A stretch of DNA of 64,000 bases from Devosia sp. GTDB taxonomy: Bacteria; Pseudomonadota; Alphaproteobacteria; Rhizobiales; Devosiaceae. The notes under the pieces are model-generated. The model had not been told where the DNA came from. It did no database searches and saw only the letters and a program-made list of their open reading frames with translations. Position 1 is the first letter of the stretch; each line of letters starts with the position of its first letter. Location of the stretch: NCBI GenBank assembly GCA_017794705.1, contig CP051235.1, positions 2,753,001 through 2,817,000 of the forward strand. Reading direction: 5' to 3'. Positions 53,151 to 62,342 of this stretch are shown piece by piece. Position numbers and translations under genes: made by a program.

Positions 53151-53582
53151 CTAGCTGGTGAGTGTCACCAGGTACTTCACCGCCAGCGCGTAGCCTTGCG
53201 CTCCAAATCCCGCCATCACGCTGTCGGCCCGCAAGGAGACGTAGGATTTGTGGTACATCTGCTCGCGCTTGTGGATGTTGGAGATGTGAAACTCAACTAT
53301 CGGCCCTTCGAACATCTTCAGGGCATCAAGAAGCGCCAGTGACGTGAATGTGAAAGCGGCGGGATTGATGAGGATTGCCGAGGCTTCGTCGATTGCCTCG
53401 TGGACCCAGTTGAGTAGCTGTTCCTCGCTGTTGGTCTGACGAAACACGATGGCACGATCGCCTGCCGCTTCCCGGCAGATCTGTTCCACTTCCGCCAACG
53501 TGGTGTGCCCGTAAATTTCCGGCTCGCGCTTGCCGAGCCGGTTCAGATTGGGCCCGTTCAGAACATAAATGGCTTTGCTCAT
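53151..53582 (-). CDS. aroQ: Type II 3-dehydroquinate dehydratase
   Basis: A 143-aa dehydratase interconverting 3-dehydroquinate and 3-dehydroshikimate, as a dodecamer. Conserved blocks are LNGPNLNRLGKREPEIYG (Arg19, Tyr24), INPAAFTFTSLAL (Asn73) and EFHISNIHKREQ (His99, Arg106), the full type II active site. It follows the TRAP DctM by 12 bp, so it is probably catabolic, acting on imported quinate-derived material rather than the aromatic biosynthesis copy. Confidence 0.96.
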   Translation of the reverse strand: MSKAIYVLNGPNLNRLGKREPEIYGHTTLAEVEQICREAAGDRAIVFRQTNSEEQLLNWVHEAIDEASAILINPAAFTFTSLALLDALKMFEGPIVEFHISNIHKREQMYHKSYVSLRADSVMAGFGAQGYALAVKYLVTLTS

Positions 53583-53594
53583 CGCTTGGTACTC

Positions 53595-54896
53595 CTAGCC
53601 GGCATAGCCGAACTGACGCGGCAGCCAGAGAACGAAATCGGGGAAGAAGGTCATGAACATCAGCGCGCAGATCAGCACACCGAGGAAAGGCAGCACCTCC
53701 CGAACGATCCGCCGAAGAGGTGCGCCAGTGATGTTGTTCATGACGAAAAGCAGCAAACCGTAAGGCGGTGTGACCAGCCCGATCATGATGTTGACGACGA
53801 CAACCACGCCGAAGTGAACGAGGTCGATCCCCAAGGCTTCGGCGGTTGGGATGAACACCGGCACGATGATCAAAATGATGGCCGTGCCTTCCAGCGCGCA
53901 TCCGAGCACCAGAAGGATCAGGTTGACGAGCAGCAGAAAGGTGATCGGGCTGAGCTCGATGGAGGTCATCCATGCGCTCATTGACTGCGGGATGTTTTCT
54001 GCCGTCACAACATAGTTGAAGACCAGCGCCCCGGCGATCAGCATGCCGATCGAGGCCGATGAGCGGGCGCTGTGCAGCACTGATCCGTAGAAGCTTTTCA
54101 AACTAATGCTGCGATAGAGCACAATGGAAATGATCAGCGCATAGAATCCGGCCACGGCGGCGGCCTCGGTGGGCGTGGTGACGCCGCCGTAAATACCGAC
54201 CATCAGCACCACGGGCATCATCAGCGCGGGCAGGGACCTCCAGGTGATCAGCGGCAGCTCACGCAATGGAGTAGGTTCTTCAACCGGGAAATTCCGCCGC
54301 TTTGCCGTCAGGGCAATCAGCACCATCATTGACAGCCCCATCAAAAGGCCCGGCAACACCCCGGCAAGGAACAAGAACCCGATTGAAGCGTCAGAAACCA
54401 GCGCGTAGAGCACCATGGGGATCGAAGGCGGGATGATCGGTCCGATCACCGCCGAGGAGGCCGTCAGGGCGGCAGCAAATGCCGTTGGATACTTGCCGTC
54501 GCGGATCATCAGGTGGGTCATCATTTTGCCCGTGCCGGCCGCATCGGCAATAGCGGAACCGGACATGCCGGCAAAAATGATGGACTGCAGCACATTCACC
54601 TGGGCCAGCCCGCCACGGAACCGGCCGACAACCGCGTTGCACCAGTTCAGGAGCCGTTCAGACAGCGAGCCGTTGTTCATCAGTTCCGCCGCCAGCACGA
54701 ACAGCGGCACCGCGAGGATAATGTAGTTCTGATACATGCCGTTGAGCAGCTGTTCAGCGGCGATCCCCATGTCCTGCCCACGCACCAGCAGGTAAAGGAT
54801 CGAGCCGCACAGCATCGATACCCCGATGGGGAGCCCGAGGATGGCCAGTCCGCTGATGACAACCAGCGCGATGGAAAAGGGGCTGGCCAAATTCAT
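53595..54896 (-). CDS. dctM: TRAP transporter large permease DctM
   Basis: A 433-aa, about 12-helix subunit. Family blocks are GMSGSAIADAAGTGKMMTHL and IIPPSIPMVLYALVSDASIG. It overlaps dctQ by four bases. Third gene of the first TRAP operon (dctP-dctQ-dctM-aroQ). It is paralogous to the 59388-60683 gene (GMSGSAVADAVGMGRIIINM). Confidence 0.95.
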   Translation of the reverse strand: MNLASPFSIALVVISGLAILGLPIGVSMLCGSILYLLVRGQDMGIAAEQLLNGMYQNYIILAVPLFVLAAELMNNGSLSERLLNWCNAVVGRFRGGLAQVNVLQSIIFAGMSGSAIADAAGTGKMMTHLMIRDGKYPTAFAAALTASSAVIGPIIPPSIPMVLYALVSDASIGFLFLAGVLPGLLMGLSMMVLIALTAKRRNFPVEEPTPLRELPLITWRSLPALMMPVVLMVGIYGGVTTPTEAAAVAGFYALIISIVLYRSISLKSFYGSVLHSARSSASIGMLIAGALVFNYVVTAENIPQSMSAWMTSIELSPITFLLLVNLILLVLGCALEGTAIILIIVPVFIPTAEALGIDLVHFGVVVVVNIMIGLVTPPYGLLLFVMNNITGAPLRRIVREVLPFLGVLICALMFMTFFPDFVLWLPRQFGYAG

Positions 54897-55414
54897 ATGT
54901 GCGTATCCGCGTCATGCGCGGACGGCTCTTCATCCGCGCTCTCGCCGAACACGGCCTGCCAGCTGAGATAGAAATATCGCATGATCATCGCCACGGCGAA
55001 GACGATGTAGATCGAATAGAGATAGTCGAAACGCACATCGAGATAGGCGGTTTTTTCCACTTTCATGAAGGTCACATAGTCCCACATCGCCGGCAGCGAA
55101 TAGACAAACAGCGCAAGCAGCGTCAGCCCGGTGACCAGCGTGAACGTGCGTCTCACGCGGCCCTTGGTGGCGCCGTAAATCACGTCGAACCGGATCTCTT
55201 CACTCTCTCTGACGACGAATGCGGACCCGAACAGCACCAGCCAGACCCACATGAAGGCGCTCAGTTCGTGGGTCCAACCCAGCGGCAGGTTGATCACATA
55301 CCGGAAGATGATTTGCAGAATGAAGGTGAAGAACATAGTTGCCAGCATCAGCGCCAGAATGTTCTCGGCGCGCCGGTGAAGCCATTGGCCGGCTTTGGTC
55401 AGACGTGGCGGCAT
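54893..55414 (-). CDS. dctQ: TRAP transporter small permease DctQ
   Basis: A 173-aa, four-helix subunit with the family blocks AENILALMLATMFFTFILQI, RYVINLPLGWTHELSAFMWV and FGSAFVVRESEEIRFD. It is between dctP and dctM. Slightly paralogous to 60676-61197. Confidence 0.92.
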   Translation of the reverse strand: MPPRLTKAGQWLHRRAENILALMLATMFFTFILQIIFRYVINLPLGWTHELSAFMWVWLVLFGSAFVVRESEEIRFDVIYGATKGRVRRTFTLVTGLTLLALFVYSLPAMWDYVTFMKVEKTAYLDVRFDYLYSIYIVFAVAMIMRYFYLSWQAVFGESADEEPSAHDADTHI

Positions 55415-55528
55415 GGTGTTTCCCCGCGGCCCGGTTCAGTTCAAGTGAGCAAGGTAGGTCAAGTTGCCTCGAAAAAGACCGCGGCGGCACTGCGCCGTCG
55501 CGGTCCCCAGTTTCAGGAGGAACTGTGA

Positions 55529-56512
55529 CTACAGCGCGTTGATGCGGTCAACCACACCTTCCGGCCAATCGGCCGCCAGGTCGGAGTTGAGATACATTTC
55601 CTGGGCGTGGGCGCGGAAGGCCTCGACGTCAGGTGTATTGATCTCAAGCCCGTTCTCTTCAAAGAACGCACCGAGCTCGGCTTCGCGGGCGAGGTGCTGG
55701 TCCTGGCTCCACTGGATGGCGTCGAGGGCGGCGGCCTCAAAAGCGGCCTGTGTTTCCGCGTTCATCGCATTCCAGGCGTCGCTGGAAATGGTCAGCAGGT
55801 CATAGCCGATGAGGTGCGAGGTCAGGACAATCTGGTCCATGACTTCGTAGAACTTCATGTTCTCGACGTTCGGGAACGGATTGTCCTGGCCATCGATCGC
55901 GCCCGTTTGCAGGCCGGTATAGACTTCGGCATAGGCCATAGGCGTCGGGTTCGCCCCGAGCGCGGTGCCGAGGAACTGCCACGCATCACCACCGGGCATG
56001 CGCAGCTTCACGCCGGCCATGTCAGCTGGTGTGTTGACTTCCTTGTCGATACGCAGCCCGACCTGACGCGTGCCGAAGTAGGTGGGGCCAAGAATGTGCA
56101 CACCCAACTGGTCTTCAGCCATGGCCTTGAATTCTTCACCCACTTCGCTGTCGAAGAAGGTGCGCAGGTGATCGGCGTCACGGAACAGGTAGGCCGATGT
56201 CAGCACGGACCAGGCCGGGATCTGGTTGGAAATATCCTGCGGAGCAATATTCCCCAATTCGAGATTGCCGCGCTGCAAGGCGACGAGCTCGGTGCCCTGC
56301 GCGAACAGCGTTCCACCGTAATAAAGCTCAAGGTTGAAGTCTTCGGAGACGGCTTCAGCCAGTTGCTGCATCATTTGTGCCCGGATGTCCTGCTCGGAAA
56401 ACACGGCGGAAAAGCGCAGTGTTTCCTGAGCTTGCGCGGCCACAGAGCCAAACAGGGTGGCCAACGTCAGTGCGCCGGCCATCACGGCGCGGCGGTTAAG
56501 TTCCAGTTTCAT
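55529..56512 (-). CDS. dctP: TRAP transporter solute-binding protein DctP
   Basis: A 327-aa periplasmic receptor. It has an Ala-rich signal peptide (MKLELNRRAVMAG to AAQA) and DctP blocks TLFAQGTELVALQRGNLELG, VKLRMPGGDAWQFLGTALGA and VYTGLQTGAIDGQDNPFPNV. The Arg that usually binds the carboxylate is in KLRMPGG. The start at 56512 has GGGAGG. First gene of the operon and divergent from a GntR. It is similar along its length to the 61269-62261 paralogue, so both probably bind related cyclohexane carboxylates. Confidence 0.95.
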   Translation of the reverse strand: MKLELNRRAVMAGALTLATLFGSVAAQAQETLRFSAVFSEQDIRAQMMQQLAEAVSEDFNLELYYGGTLFAQGTELVALQRGNLELGNIAPQDISNQIPAWSVLTSAYLFRDADHLRTFFDSEVGEEFKAMAEDQLGVHILGPTYFGTRQVGLRIDKEVNTPADMAGVKLRMPGGDAWQFLGTALGANPTPMAYAEVYTGLQTGAIDGQDNPFPNVENMKFYEVMDQIVLTSHLIGYDLLTISSDAWNAMNAETQAAFEAAALDAIQWSQDQHLAREAELGAFFEENGLEINTPDVEAFRAHAQEMYLNSDLAADWPEGVVDRINAL

Positions 56513-56596
56513 CTTAATCCTCCCAAGGATCCAGTTTGTATGCCACTTCCTGTGGCAGCCAACAGGGACAGCGTGCTTCACTGTCTCGTTGCATAG

Positions 56597-56616
56597 TGAA
56601 CTAACTGTTTCGTTCA
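56597..56616. promoter_or_regulatory. 20-bp palindrome upstream of dctP, shared with the quiB/tetR region
   Basis: TGAACTAACTGTTTCGTTCA, an imperfect palindrome with perfect outer arms TGAAC/GTTCA. It matches the reverse complement of 63399-63418 at 16 of 20 positions. It is about 85 bp upstream of dctP and between dctP and the divergent GntR. Confidence 0.55.
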
Positions 56617-56675
56617 GTCAAATCCCAAGCACACTTTGTGTGGGGAAAGAGGCTTCGACAGGTGAAATCTTTTTC

Positions 56676-56701
56676 ATCATACGAAATAGAATTCATATGA
56701 T
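56676..56701. promoter_or_regulatory. Inverted repeat near the gntR start
   Basis: ATCATA-N14-TATGAT with perfect 6-bp arms, 64 bp upstream of the GntR ATG. It may be the operator of that GntR. Low specificity because the DNA here is AT-rich. Confidence 0.35.
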
Positions 56702-56764
56702 AAACAGATTTTTGACTGGGGGAATAGAAACTGATATCGGCTGCGAGGGCGGGAGGCGTGGCAG

Positions 56765-57436
56765 ATGATGGAAGCCGAAAAAGAAACTTCAAGTGTGGGT
56801 GAAGCCGCGTTCGTGGCGATCCGGGCCGACATCATCAATGGCCGATTGCGACCTGGCGAAAGGTTGCGCCTCGAGGCAATCAAGTCCCGGTATCAGGTCA
56901 GCGTCAGCACCTTGCGCGAAATTCTCAATCGTCTGACCACCGAAGATCTGGTTGTCGCTGAAGGGCAGCGCGGTTTTCAGGTCTGTGCCGCGACGGAGGC
57001 GAATCTCAGGGAAATCGGAGATGTACGCCTGCTCCTCGAAAACCACGGCCTGTCACTTTCCCTGCGCGACGGCGACCTGGAGTGGGAGGGAAGGGTTGTT
57101 GCCTCCTATCACAAACTGGCAAAGATCGAGCAGGCACTGTTGGAAGGGAACAAGGACCGCACTCCTGAATGGATCCGTTATGACTGGGCCTTTCATCAGT
57201 CCATGGTATCGGCATGCGGCTCCGACTTGCTCATGAACATGCTATCCTCGGTGTTCGACCGCTTCATGCGATATCACATGCTTGCCGTCAGTTTCAGGGG
57301 GGCCGCGGTATCCGCCGACCACAAGCGCTTGTTCGATCTTGCAATGGCCCGCGATGTGGCGGGCGCCCAAAAAGTGCTTGCCGCGCATGTCAACGGTGGC
57401 ATCGAGCACATACTTGGCTCCGGCAGAATCGTTTGA
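56765..57436 (+). CDS. GntR family transcriptional regulator
   Basis: A 223-aa regulator with HTH (RPGERLRLEAIKSRYQVSVS, then TLREILNRLTTEDLVVAEGQ) and an FCD-like ligand domain (ANLREIGDVRLLLENHGLSL). GGGAGG lies eight to nine bases before the ATG. It is divergent from the first TRAP operon and convergent with the quiC gene. Its ligand is unknown; it could be a second regulator of the same operon. Confidence 0.9.
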   Translation: MMEAEKETSSVGEAAFVAIRADIINGRLRPGERLRLEAIKSRYQVSVSTLREILNRLTTEDLVVAEGQRGFQVCAATEANLREIGDVRLLLENHGLSLSLRDGDLEWEGRVVASYHKLAKIEQALLEGNKDRTPEWIRYDWAFHQSMVSACGSDLLMNMLSSVFDRFMRYHMLAVSFRGAAVSADHKRLFDLAMARDVAGAQKVLAAHVNGGIEHILGSGRIV

Positions 57437-57490
57437 CGCGCGTCGCCTAAGCACCGCCATCCATCGCGATTGCGCAGAAGCGCCACTCGT

Positions 57491-59383
57491 TCACAGATGC
57501 GCTTGACTGCTCATGGATAGCAGCCGTTTTTGCGCCGCCAGCCGGAACTGGGCGTTGGCGGCGCCGTATCCGGCATAGCCCTCGCGACGTTCGACGATCT
57601 CGAAGAAAAAGCCCTCACCGTAGTTGGGGCTGTAGAGCTGGAAGAATTCGCCGTTCGCATCCCGGTCGTAGAGGATGTTGTGCTGTTTCAGCCGATCGAG
57701 GAGAGGTTCGTCGAGGGCGAAGCGGGCGTCGAGGTCGTCATAGTAGTTGGGCGAAATGGAGAGCGGCTTGAAGCCGTTCTTCTCAAGCGCTTCCGCGGTG
57801 GCGAACATGTCGTTGGTGGCGAAGGCCAGATGCTGTACCGCAGAGCCGAACCGCTCGGAGATGAAATGGCCGGCCAGCGTCTTGGTGCTCTGGGCACCGT
57901 TCAGGCTGAAGCGCAATGAGCCTTCCTCGTTTTCGATAACCTGAGACCGGATGAGCCCACCGGGGTCGACCATGTCGACCATTGGCGCTTTTTCGGTCTT
58001 GAAGATCGAGGTGTAGAACAGGAGCCAGGTCAGAAGCTCTTCATAGTTCATGGTCTGGGCAAGGTGGTCGAGGCGGGTGAGGCCGACCGGATTGACCGGT
58101 TCAGGCGCCGGGTCGACCTCGAAATCGATCTCCCAGATGTTGGCCAGTTCGGTCTTCTTGTCGATGAAATGCATGATGCCGCCGCCAACACCACGGATGG
58201 CTGGGATCTCGAGTTCGCCAGGGCCGATGGCCTGACTGAAGGGAACCCCGCCAAGCGCCCGGGCGCGGGCGACCGTGGCCGCCGCATCCTCGACGCGCAA
58301 GCCGATGTCGCAGACGCCGGTGCCGTGCACGAGATAGGAGGAATGGGCAAAGCCCTCATCCTCGGTGTTGATCAGGATGTTGATGTCGCCCTGGCGCCAG
58401 AGGGTGACATCCTTTGATTTGTGCGCCCCTGATCGCGCGAAGCCCAGGGTCTGCAGCAGGCCGCCGATGTCGGCGGCATCGCTTTCGTCGGCGGTGAATT
58501 CGACGAATTCGACGCCGGAGACCTCGATACGGTCGGGCATGTGCGGCACATCCATGCGCACTTCCGGTTCAAGCCGCTTCACCCGGTCCATCAGGTAGGT
58601 AAGCGAGCGATGGCCATCGACCGAGATCGCCTTCGGCGAGCCGCCGCGAAACTGGTCGTTGAAGATTTCCAGCGACAGCGTGCCAGCGTACCCGGTGGAA
58701 GCGACCGCACGCATGAAGTCGACAACGGGCAGATCGCCCTCGCCCGGCATATTGCGGAAGTGCCGGCTCCAGTAGAGCAGATCCATGTCGATGAGCGGCG
58801 CATCGGCCAACTGCACGAAGAAGATCTTGTCGGCAGGGATAGAGCGGATCGAATTGACGTCGATCTTGCGGGCCAGAGTGTGAAAACTGTCGAGGATCAG
58901 GCCGACATTGGGATGATTGGCGCGTCGCACGATTTCCCAGGCGTCGCGATGATCGTTGATGTGCCGGCCCCAGGCCAGTGCTTCGTAGCCAACCCGGACG
59001 TCGTGTTTCGCCGCCAGTTCCCCCAGCTCAGCGAAATCATCGGCAGCGCGGTCGATGCCGCCGAGTGACAGGGGTGAAACATTGGAGCAGATCAGCACCA
59101 GGTCTGTGCCCAACTCGTTCATCAACTCGAACTTGCGCTCAGCGCGGTCGAAGGCCCGGGCACGTTGCGGTTCGGGCATGCCTTCGAAATCACGGAAGGG
59201 TTGGAACAGGAAGATCTCCATACCCTGATCGCGCACCATTTGGCCGACTTCGGCAGGCCTGCCGTCAAAGGCCAGGAAATCGTTCTCGAAAATCTCGATG
59301 CCGTCAAAACCGGCCGCCGCGATGGCAGCCAGCTTTTCGGGGAAATCGCCGCTGATGGAGACGGTGGCAATTGAGGTTTTCAT
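57491..59383 (-). CDS. quiC: 3-dehydroshikimate dehydratase, two-domain QuiC type
   Basis: A 630-aa enzyme converting 3-dehydroshikimate to protocatechuate. The N-terminal half (about 1-285) is a sugar-phosphate-isomerase-like TIM barrel with metal ligands in GYEALAWGRHIND, ILDSFHTLA, FFVQLADAP and LSLEIFND. The C-terminal half (about 290-630) is an HPPD-like vicinal oxygen chelate domain with metal positions in LDHLAQTM, QHLAFATND and EGFFFEIVER. This matches the Pseudomonas QuiC1 architecture in length and order. ATG at 59383 follows the dctM stop by four bases. It is last gene of the operon. Confidence 0.92.
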   Translation of the reverse strand: MKTSIATVSISGDFPEKLAAIAAAGFDGIEIFENDFLAFDGRPAEVGQMVRDQGMEIFLFQPFRDFEGMPEPQRARAFDRAERKFELMNELGTDLVLICSNVSPLSLGGIDRAADDFAELGELAAKHDVRVGYEALAWGRHINDHRDAWEIVRRANHPNVGLILDSFHTLARKIDVNSIRSIPADKIFFVQLADAPLIDMDLLYWSRHFRNMPGEGDLPVVDFMRAVASTGYAGTLSLEIFNDQFRGGSPKAISVDGHRSLTYLMDRVKRLEPEVRMDVPHMPDRIEVSGVEFVEFTADESDAADIGGLLQTLGFARSGAHKSKDVTLWRQGDINILINTEDEGFAHSSYLVHGTGVCDIGLRVEDAAATVARARALGGVPFSQAIGPGELEIPAIRGVGGGIMHFIDKKTELANIWEIDFEVDPAPEPVNPVGLTRLDHLAQTMNYEELLTWLLFYTSIFKTEKAPMVDMVDPGGLIRSQVIENEEGSLRFSLNGAQSTKTLAGHFISERFGSAVQHLAFATNDMFATAEALEKNGFKPLSISPNYYDDLDARFALDEPLLDRLKQHNILYDRDANGEFFQLYSPNYGEGFFFEIVERREGYAGYGAANAQFRLAAQKRLLSMSSQAHL

Positions 59384-59387
59384 GAGC

Positions 59388-60683
59388 CTATCCCTGATAA
59401 CCGAGGAGACGCGGCACGAAGAGCACCAGATCGGGCAGGAAGGTAATCGCCACCAGCGCCACAAGCAGTGCTGCAATGAACGGCCAGATGTCGCGCACGA
59501 TGGCGCCGAGTGGCTGTTTGGTGATGTTGGCCACTATGAACAGCAGTAACCCATAGGGCGGCGTCACCAGCCCGATCATGCCGTTGACAACCGCGATCAC
59601 ACCGAAGTGGACGGGATCGATGCCCAGCGCGAGTACGGTGGGAATGAAGATGGGTACAACAATCAGAAGGATTGCGCCGCCCTCGAGGATGCATCCCAGG
59701 ATCAGGAACAGGATGTTGATGACGATCAGGAATGTGATCGCGTTCAAATCGAACTGCTGAATGAAGCCTGCCAGCGCGTTGGGGATGTTTTCGCGGGTAA
59801 TGACGAAGTTGAAGGCGAGGGCTCCGGCGATGAGGATGCCGACCGTGGCAGTGGAGCGGGCTGAATTCAAAAGGGTCTGGTAGAACTGACCCGCTTTGAC
59901 TGACCTGTAGAAGACGACCGAGACGGTCAGCGCGTAAAAGGCGGCAACGGCCGCGGCCTCGGTGGGCGTCATCACGCCGCCGTAGATCCCGCCCAGCAAA
60001 ATGGCAGGCAGTAGCAGCGCCGGAAACGCACGGACAGTGATGCCGGGCATCTGGCTCAACGGCACGGCTTCGTCGGTCGGGAAATTGCGGCGGCGGGCGA
60101 TGATGAAATTCATCACGGCGAGCATGAAGGCCATGAGCAGGCCGGGAACGATACCGGCGGCAAACAGGTAGCCGATGGATGTGTCTGAAACGAGCGCATA
60201 AAGCACCATCGGGATGGAGGGCGGGATGATCGGCCCGATGGTGGCCGAAGCGGCGGTGATGGCCGCGGCATAGCTGGGCGTATAACGGCCGTCCTTGGTC
60301 ATCATGTTGATGATGATGCGGCCCATCCCGACGGCGTCGGCCACCGCGGAACCTGACATGCCGGAAAAGATCAGGCTGGACAAAATGTTGACGTGCCCCA
60401 GCCCGCCCCTGAAGCGGCCAACCAGCGCCTGGGCGAAGCGCAACAGGCGGTCGGCAAGCGAGCCGATGTTCATGATGTCGGCTGCGAGAATAAACAACGG
60501 GATGGCCAGCAAGGTGTAACTGTTGAACAGAGCCTGAAGCACGGTCTCGGCCGCTATCGAGGTGTCAAAACCGCGCAGGCCGAGAAATACGATCGATCCG
60601 ACCAGCATGGAAATGCCGATCGACTGGCCGATAATGGCCAGCACCACGATCAGTGTGATGGTCACGGCAAACGGATCAAACAT
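59388..60683 (-). CDS. dctM: TRAP transporter large permease DctM, second copy
   Basis: A 431-aa permease. Family blocks GMSGSAVADAVGMGRIIINM and IIPPSIPMVLYALVSDTSIG. The ATG at 60683 (MFDPFAV) overlaps the dctQ stop by eight bases. Part of quiB-dctP-dctQ-dctM-quiC. Close paralogue of 53595-54896. Confidence 0.95.
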   Translation of the reverse strand: MFDPFAVTITLIVVLAIIGQSIGISMLVGSIVFLGLRGFDTSIAAETVLQALFNSYTLLAIPLFILAADIMNIGSLADRLLRFAQALVGRFRGGLGHVNILSSLIFSGMSGSAVADAVGMGRIIINMMTKDGRYTPSYAAAITAASATIGPIIPPSIPMVLYALVSDTSIGYLFAAGIVPGLLMAFMLAVMNFIIARRRNFPTDEAVPLSQMPGITVRAFPALLLPAILLGGIYGGVMTPTEAAAVAAFYALTVSVVFYRSVKAGQFYQTLLNSARSTATVGILIAGALAFNFVITRENIPNALAGFIQQFDLNAITFLIVINILFLILGCILEGGAILLIVVPIFIPTVLALGIDPVHFGVIAVVNGMIGLVTPPYGLLLFIVANITKQPLGAIVRDIWPFIAALLVALVAITFLPDLVLFVPRLLGYQG

Positions 60684-61197
60684 TTTCGATCGTACCCGCG
60701 GATTGATGAACCGGCGTGTCGTAGCCCTTGTTGACGAAGGCGCGCCACACATTGAGGAGGCTGCGTACGATCACCGCCAGAACGAACGGGACGTAGATCG
60801 AGAACACCAGGTTGAACGGAATGCGCATGAAGGCCGTGCGTTCGATCTTCATGAACTGCACATAGTCGTAGGCCTTGGGCAGGCTCCAGATAAGCACGCC
60901 GGCGACGATGAGATTGGAAACCACATCCATGGCCCGACGCATGCCGATGGGTACCGCGAGATAGAGTAGATCGAGCTTGATCACTTCGACGTCGCGGACG
61001 ACGAAGGCATAACCGAATAGAATGCCCCACAACCAGGCAATCGCGACATATTCAACGGTCCAGCCGAGCGGCAGACCGAGCAGGTAGCGAAAAACAATCT
61101 GGATGAGGAATGTGATGAACATGGACGCCAGCAACAGGGCGATCAAGTTCTCGGCGCGATGCTTGAACCAGGCCAGAACCGAATTGAGAGCAGACAT
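60676..61197 (-). CDS. dctQ: TRAP transporter small permease DctQ, second copy
   Basis: A 173-aa, four-helix subunit with blocks AENLIALLLASMFITFLIQI, RYLLGLPLGWTVEYVAIAWL and GYAFVVRDVEVIKLD. The blocks correspond directly to those of the DctQ at 54893-55414. Located between dctP and dctM. Confidence 0.92.
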   Translation of the reverse strand: MSALNSVLAWFKHRAENLIALLLASMFITFLIQIVFRYLLGLPLGWTVEYVAIAWLWGILFGYAFVVRDVEVIKLDLLYLAVPIGMRRAMDVVSNLIVAGVLIWSLPKAYDYVQFMKIERTAFMRIPFNLVFSIYVPFVLAVIVRSLLNVWRAFVNKGYDTPVHQSAGTIENV

Positions 61198-61268
61198 TCA
61201 CACTCCTCATTGGAAAAGGTGCCGGCGGCGGCTTGCACCGCCGCCGGACACTGGGAGACCGGACTTTT

Positions 61269-62261
61269 CTAGAGCCCGTTGATCACGTCCAGCAGACCTT
61301 CCGGCCAGTCGGCGGAGTACTGCGAGTTCATGTAGTAGTCGAGCACGTGGTTGCGGAAGGCTTCCTTGTTCGGCTCGTAGACCTTGAGGCCTTCGCCGAC
61401 GAAGAAGTCGACCAACTCGGCTTCCTGGTCCAGCGTTGACTGGTCAAGTGCGTTCTGGAAGTTCAGGGCGCATTCCTGGACCTTGGCCTGCTGGCCCTCA
61501 GTCAGCGAGTTCCACTTCTCAAGACCGATGGAGAACTGGTTCGCTGCGATCAGATGGCCGGTCAGAATGATCTGGTCGGTAACTTCGTAGAACTTCATGG
61601 CCCGGTCCGCCGGTAGGGGATTGTCCTGTCCGTCGATCGCGCCGGTCTGCAGGGCGGTGTAGACTTCGGTGAAGGCCAGCGGGGTGGGGCTTGCGCCGAG
61701 CGCCTCACCGACGAACTGCCAGCCTTCGCCGCCCGGCATGCGCAGCTTGATGCCAGCCAGATCTTCAGGGGTCATGACTTCGCGGTCGCCGCGAATGTTG
61801 ACGTGGCGCGTGCCAATATAGGGATTGGCGAGAATCTTGACGCCTGTGGCTTCCTCGATCTGTGCGTATAGATCGGCCAGCGCGTCGCCATCATAGACGG
61901 CACGCATGTGATCATAGTCACGGAACAGATAGGCAGTGCCCAGAATAGTTGTTTCGGGGACCTGATTGTAGAAATCGAAAATGGCAAGACTGGCCATGTC
62001 GAGGTTGCCGCGCTGCATGGCGGTCAGTTCGGTGCCCTGCGCAAACAGGGTGGCACCATGGTACGAGGTGAATTCGAACTCATCGCCGAGGCACTGACCA
62101 AAGGATTCCCGCAGGATCGTTGTGCGGATATCAGCTTCCGGAACCGTGTCCGAGTAAATCAATTCCACCTTGTCCTGCGCCAGCGCGGAGCTGGTCATCA
62201 GGCCGACTGCAAAGGCAGCGAGGCCTGCGACAAGGGTCTTTCCAAGGGTCGTCGAACGCAT
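61269..62261 (-). CDS. dctP: TRAP transporter solute-binding protein DctP, second copy
   Basis: A 330-aa periplasmic receptor with signal peptide (MTSSALAQ) and blocks TLFAQGTELTAMQRGNLDMA, IKLRMPGGEGWQFVGEALGA and VYTALQTGAIDGQDNPLPAD. Start at 62261 follows GGGAGGAA. It lies between quiB and dctQ and is similar along its length to the DctP at 55529-56512. Confidence 0.95.
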   Translation of the reverse strand: MRSTTLGKTLVAGLAAFAVGLMTSSALAQDKVELIYSDTVPEADIRTTILRESFGQCLGDEFEFTSYHGATLFAQGTELTAMQRGNLDMASLAIFDFYNQVPETTILGTAYLFRDYDHMRAVYDGDALADLYAQIEEATGVKILANPYIGTRHVNIRGDREVMTPEDLAGIKLRMPGGEGWQFVGEALGASPTPLAFTEVYTALQTGAIDGQDNPLPADRAMKFYEVTDQIILTGHLIAANQFSIGLEKWNSLTEGQQAKVQECALNFQNALDQSTLDQEAELVDFFVGEGLKVYEPNKEAFRNHVLDYYMNSQYSADWPEGLLDVINGL

Positions 62262-62342
62262 GTGTTTCCTCCCTATGCATTCTGCCCTGCCGATTGGCAA
62301 AGGGCCTTCAGTTTCTGCCAACGGTAAATCCGTATGCAGCCA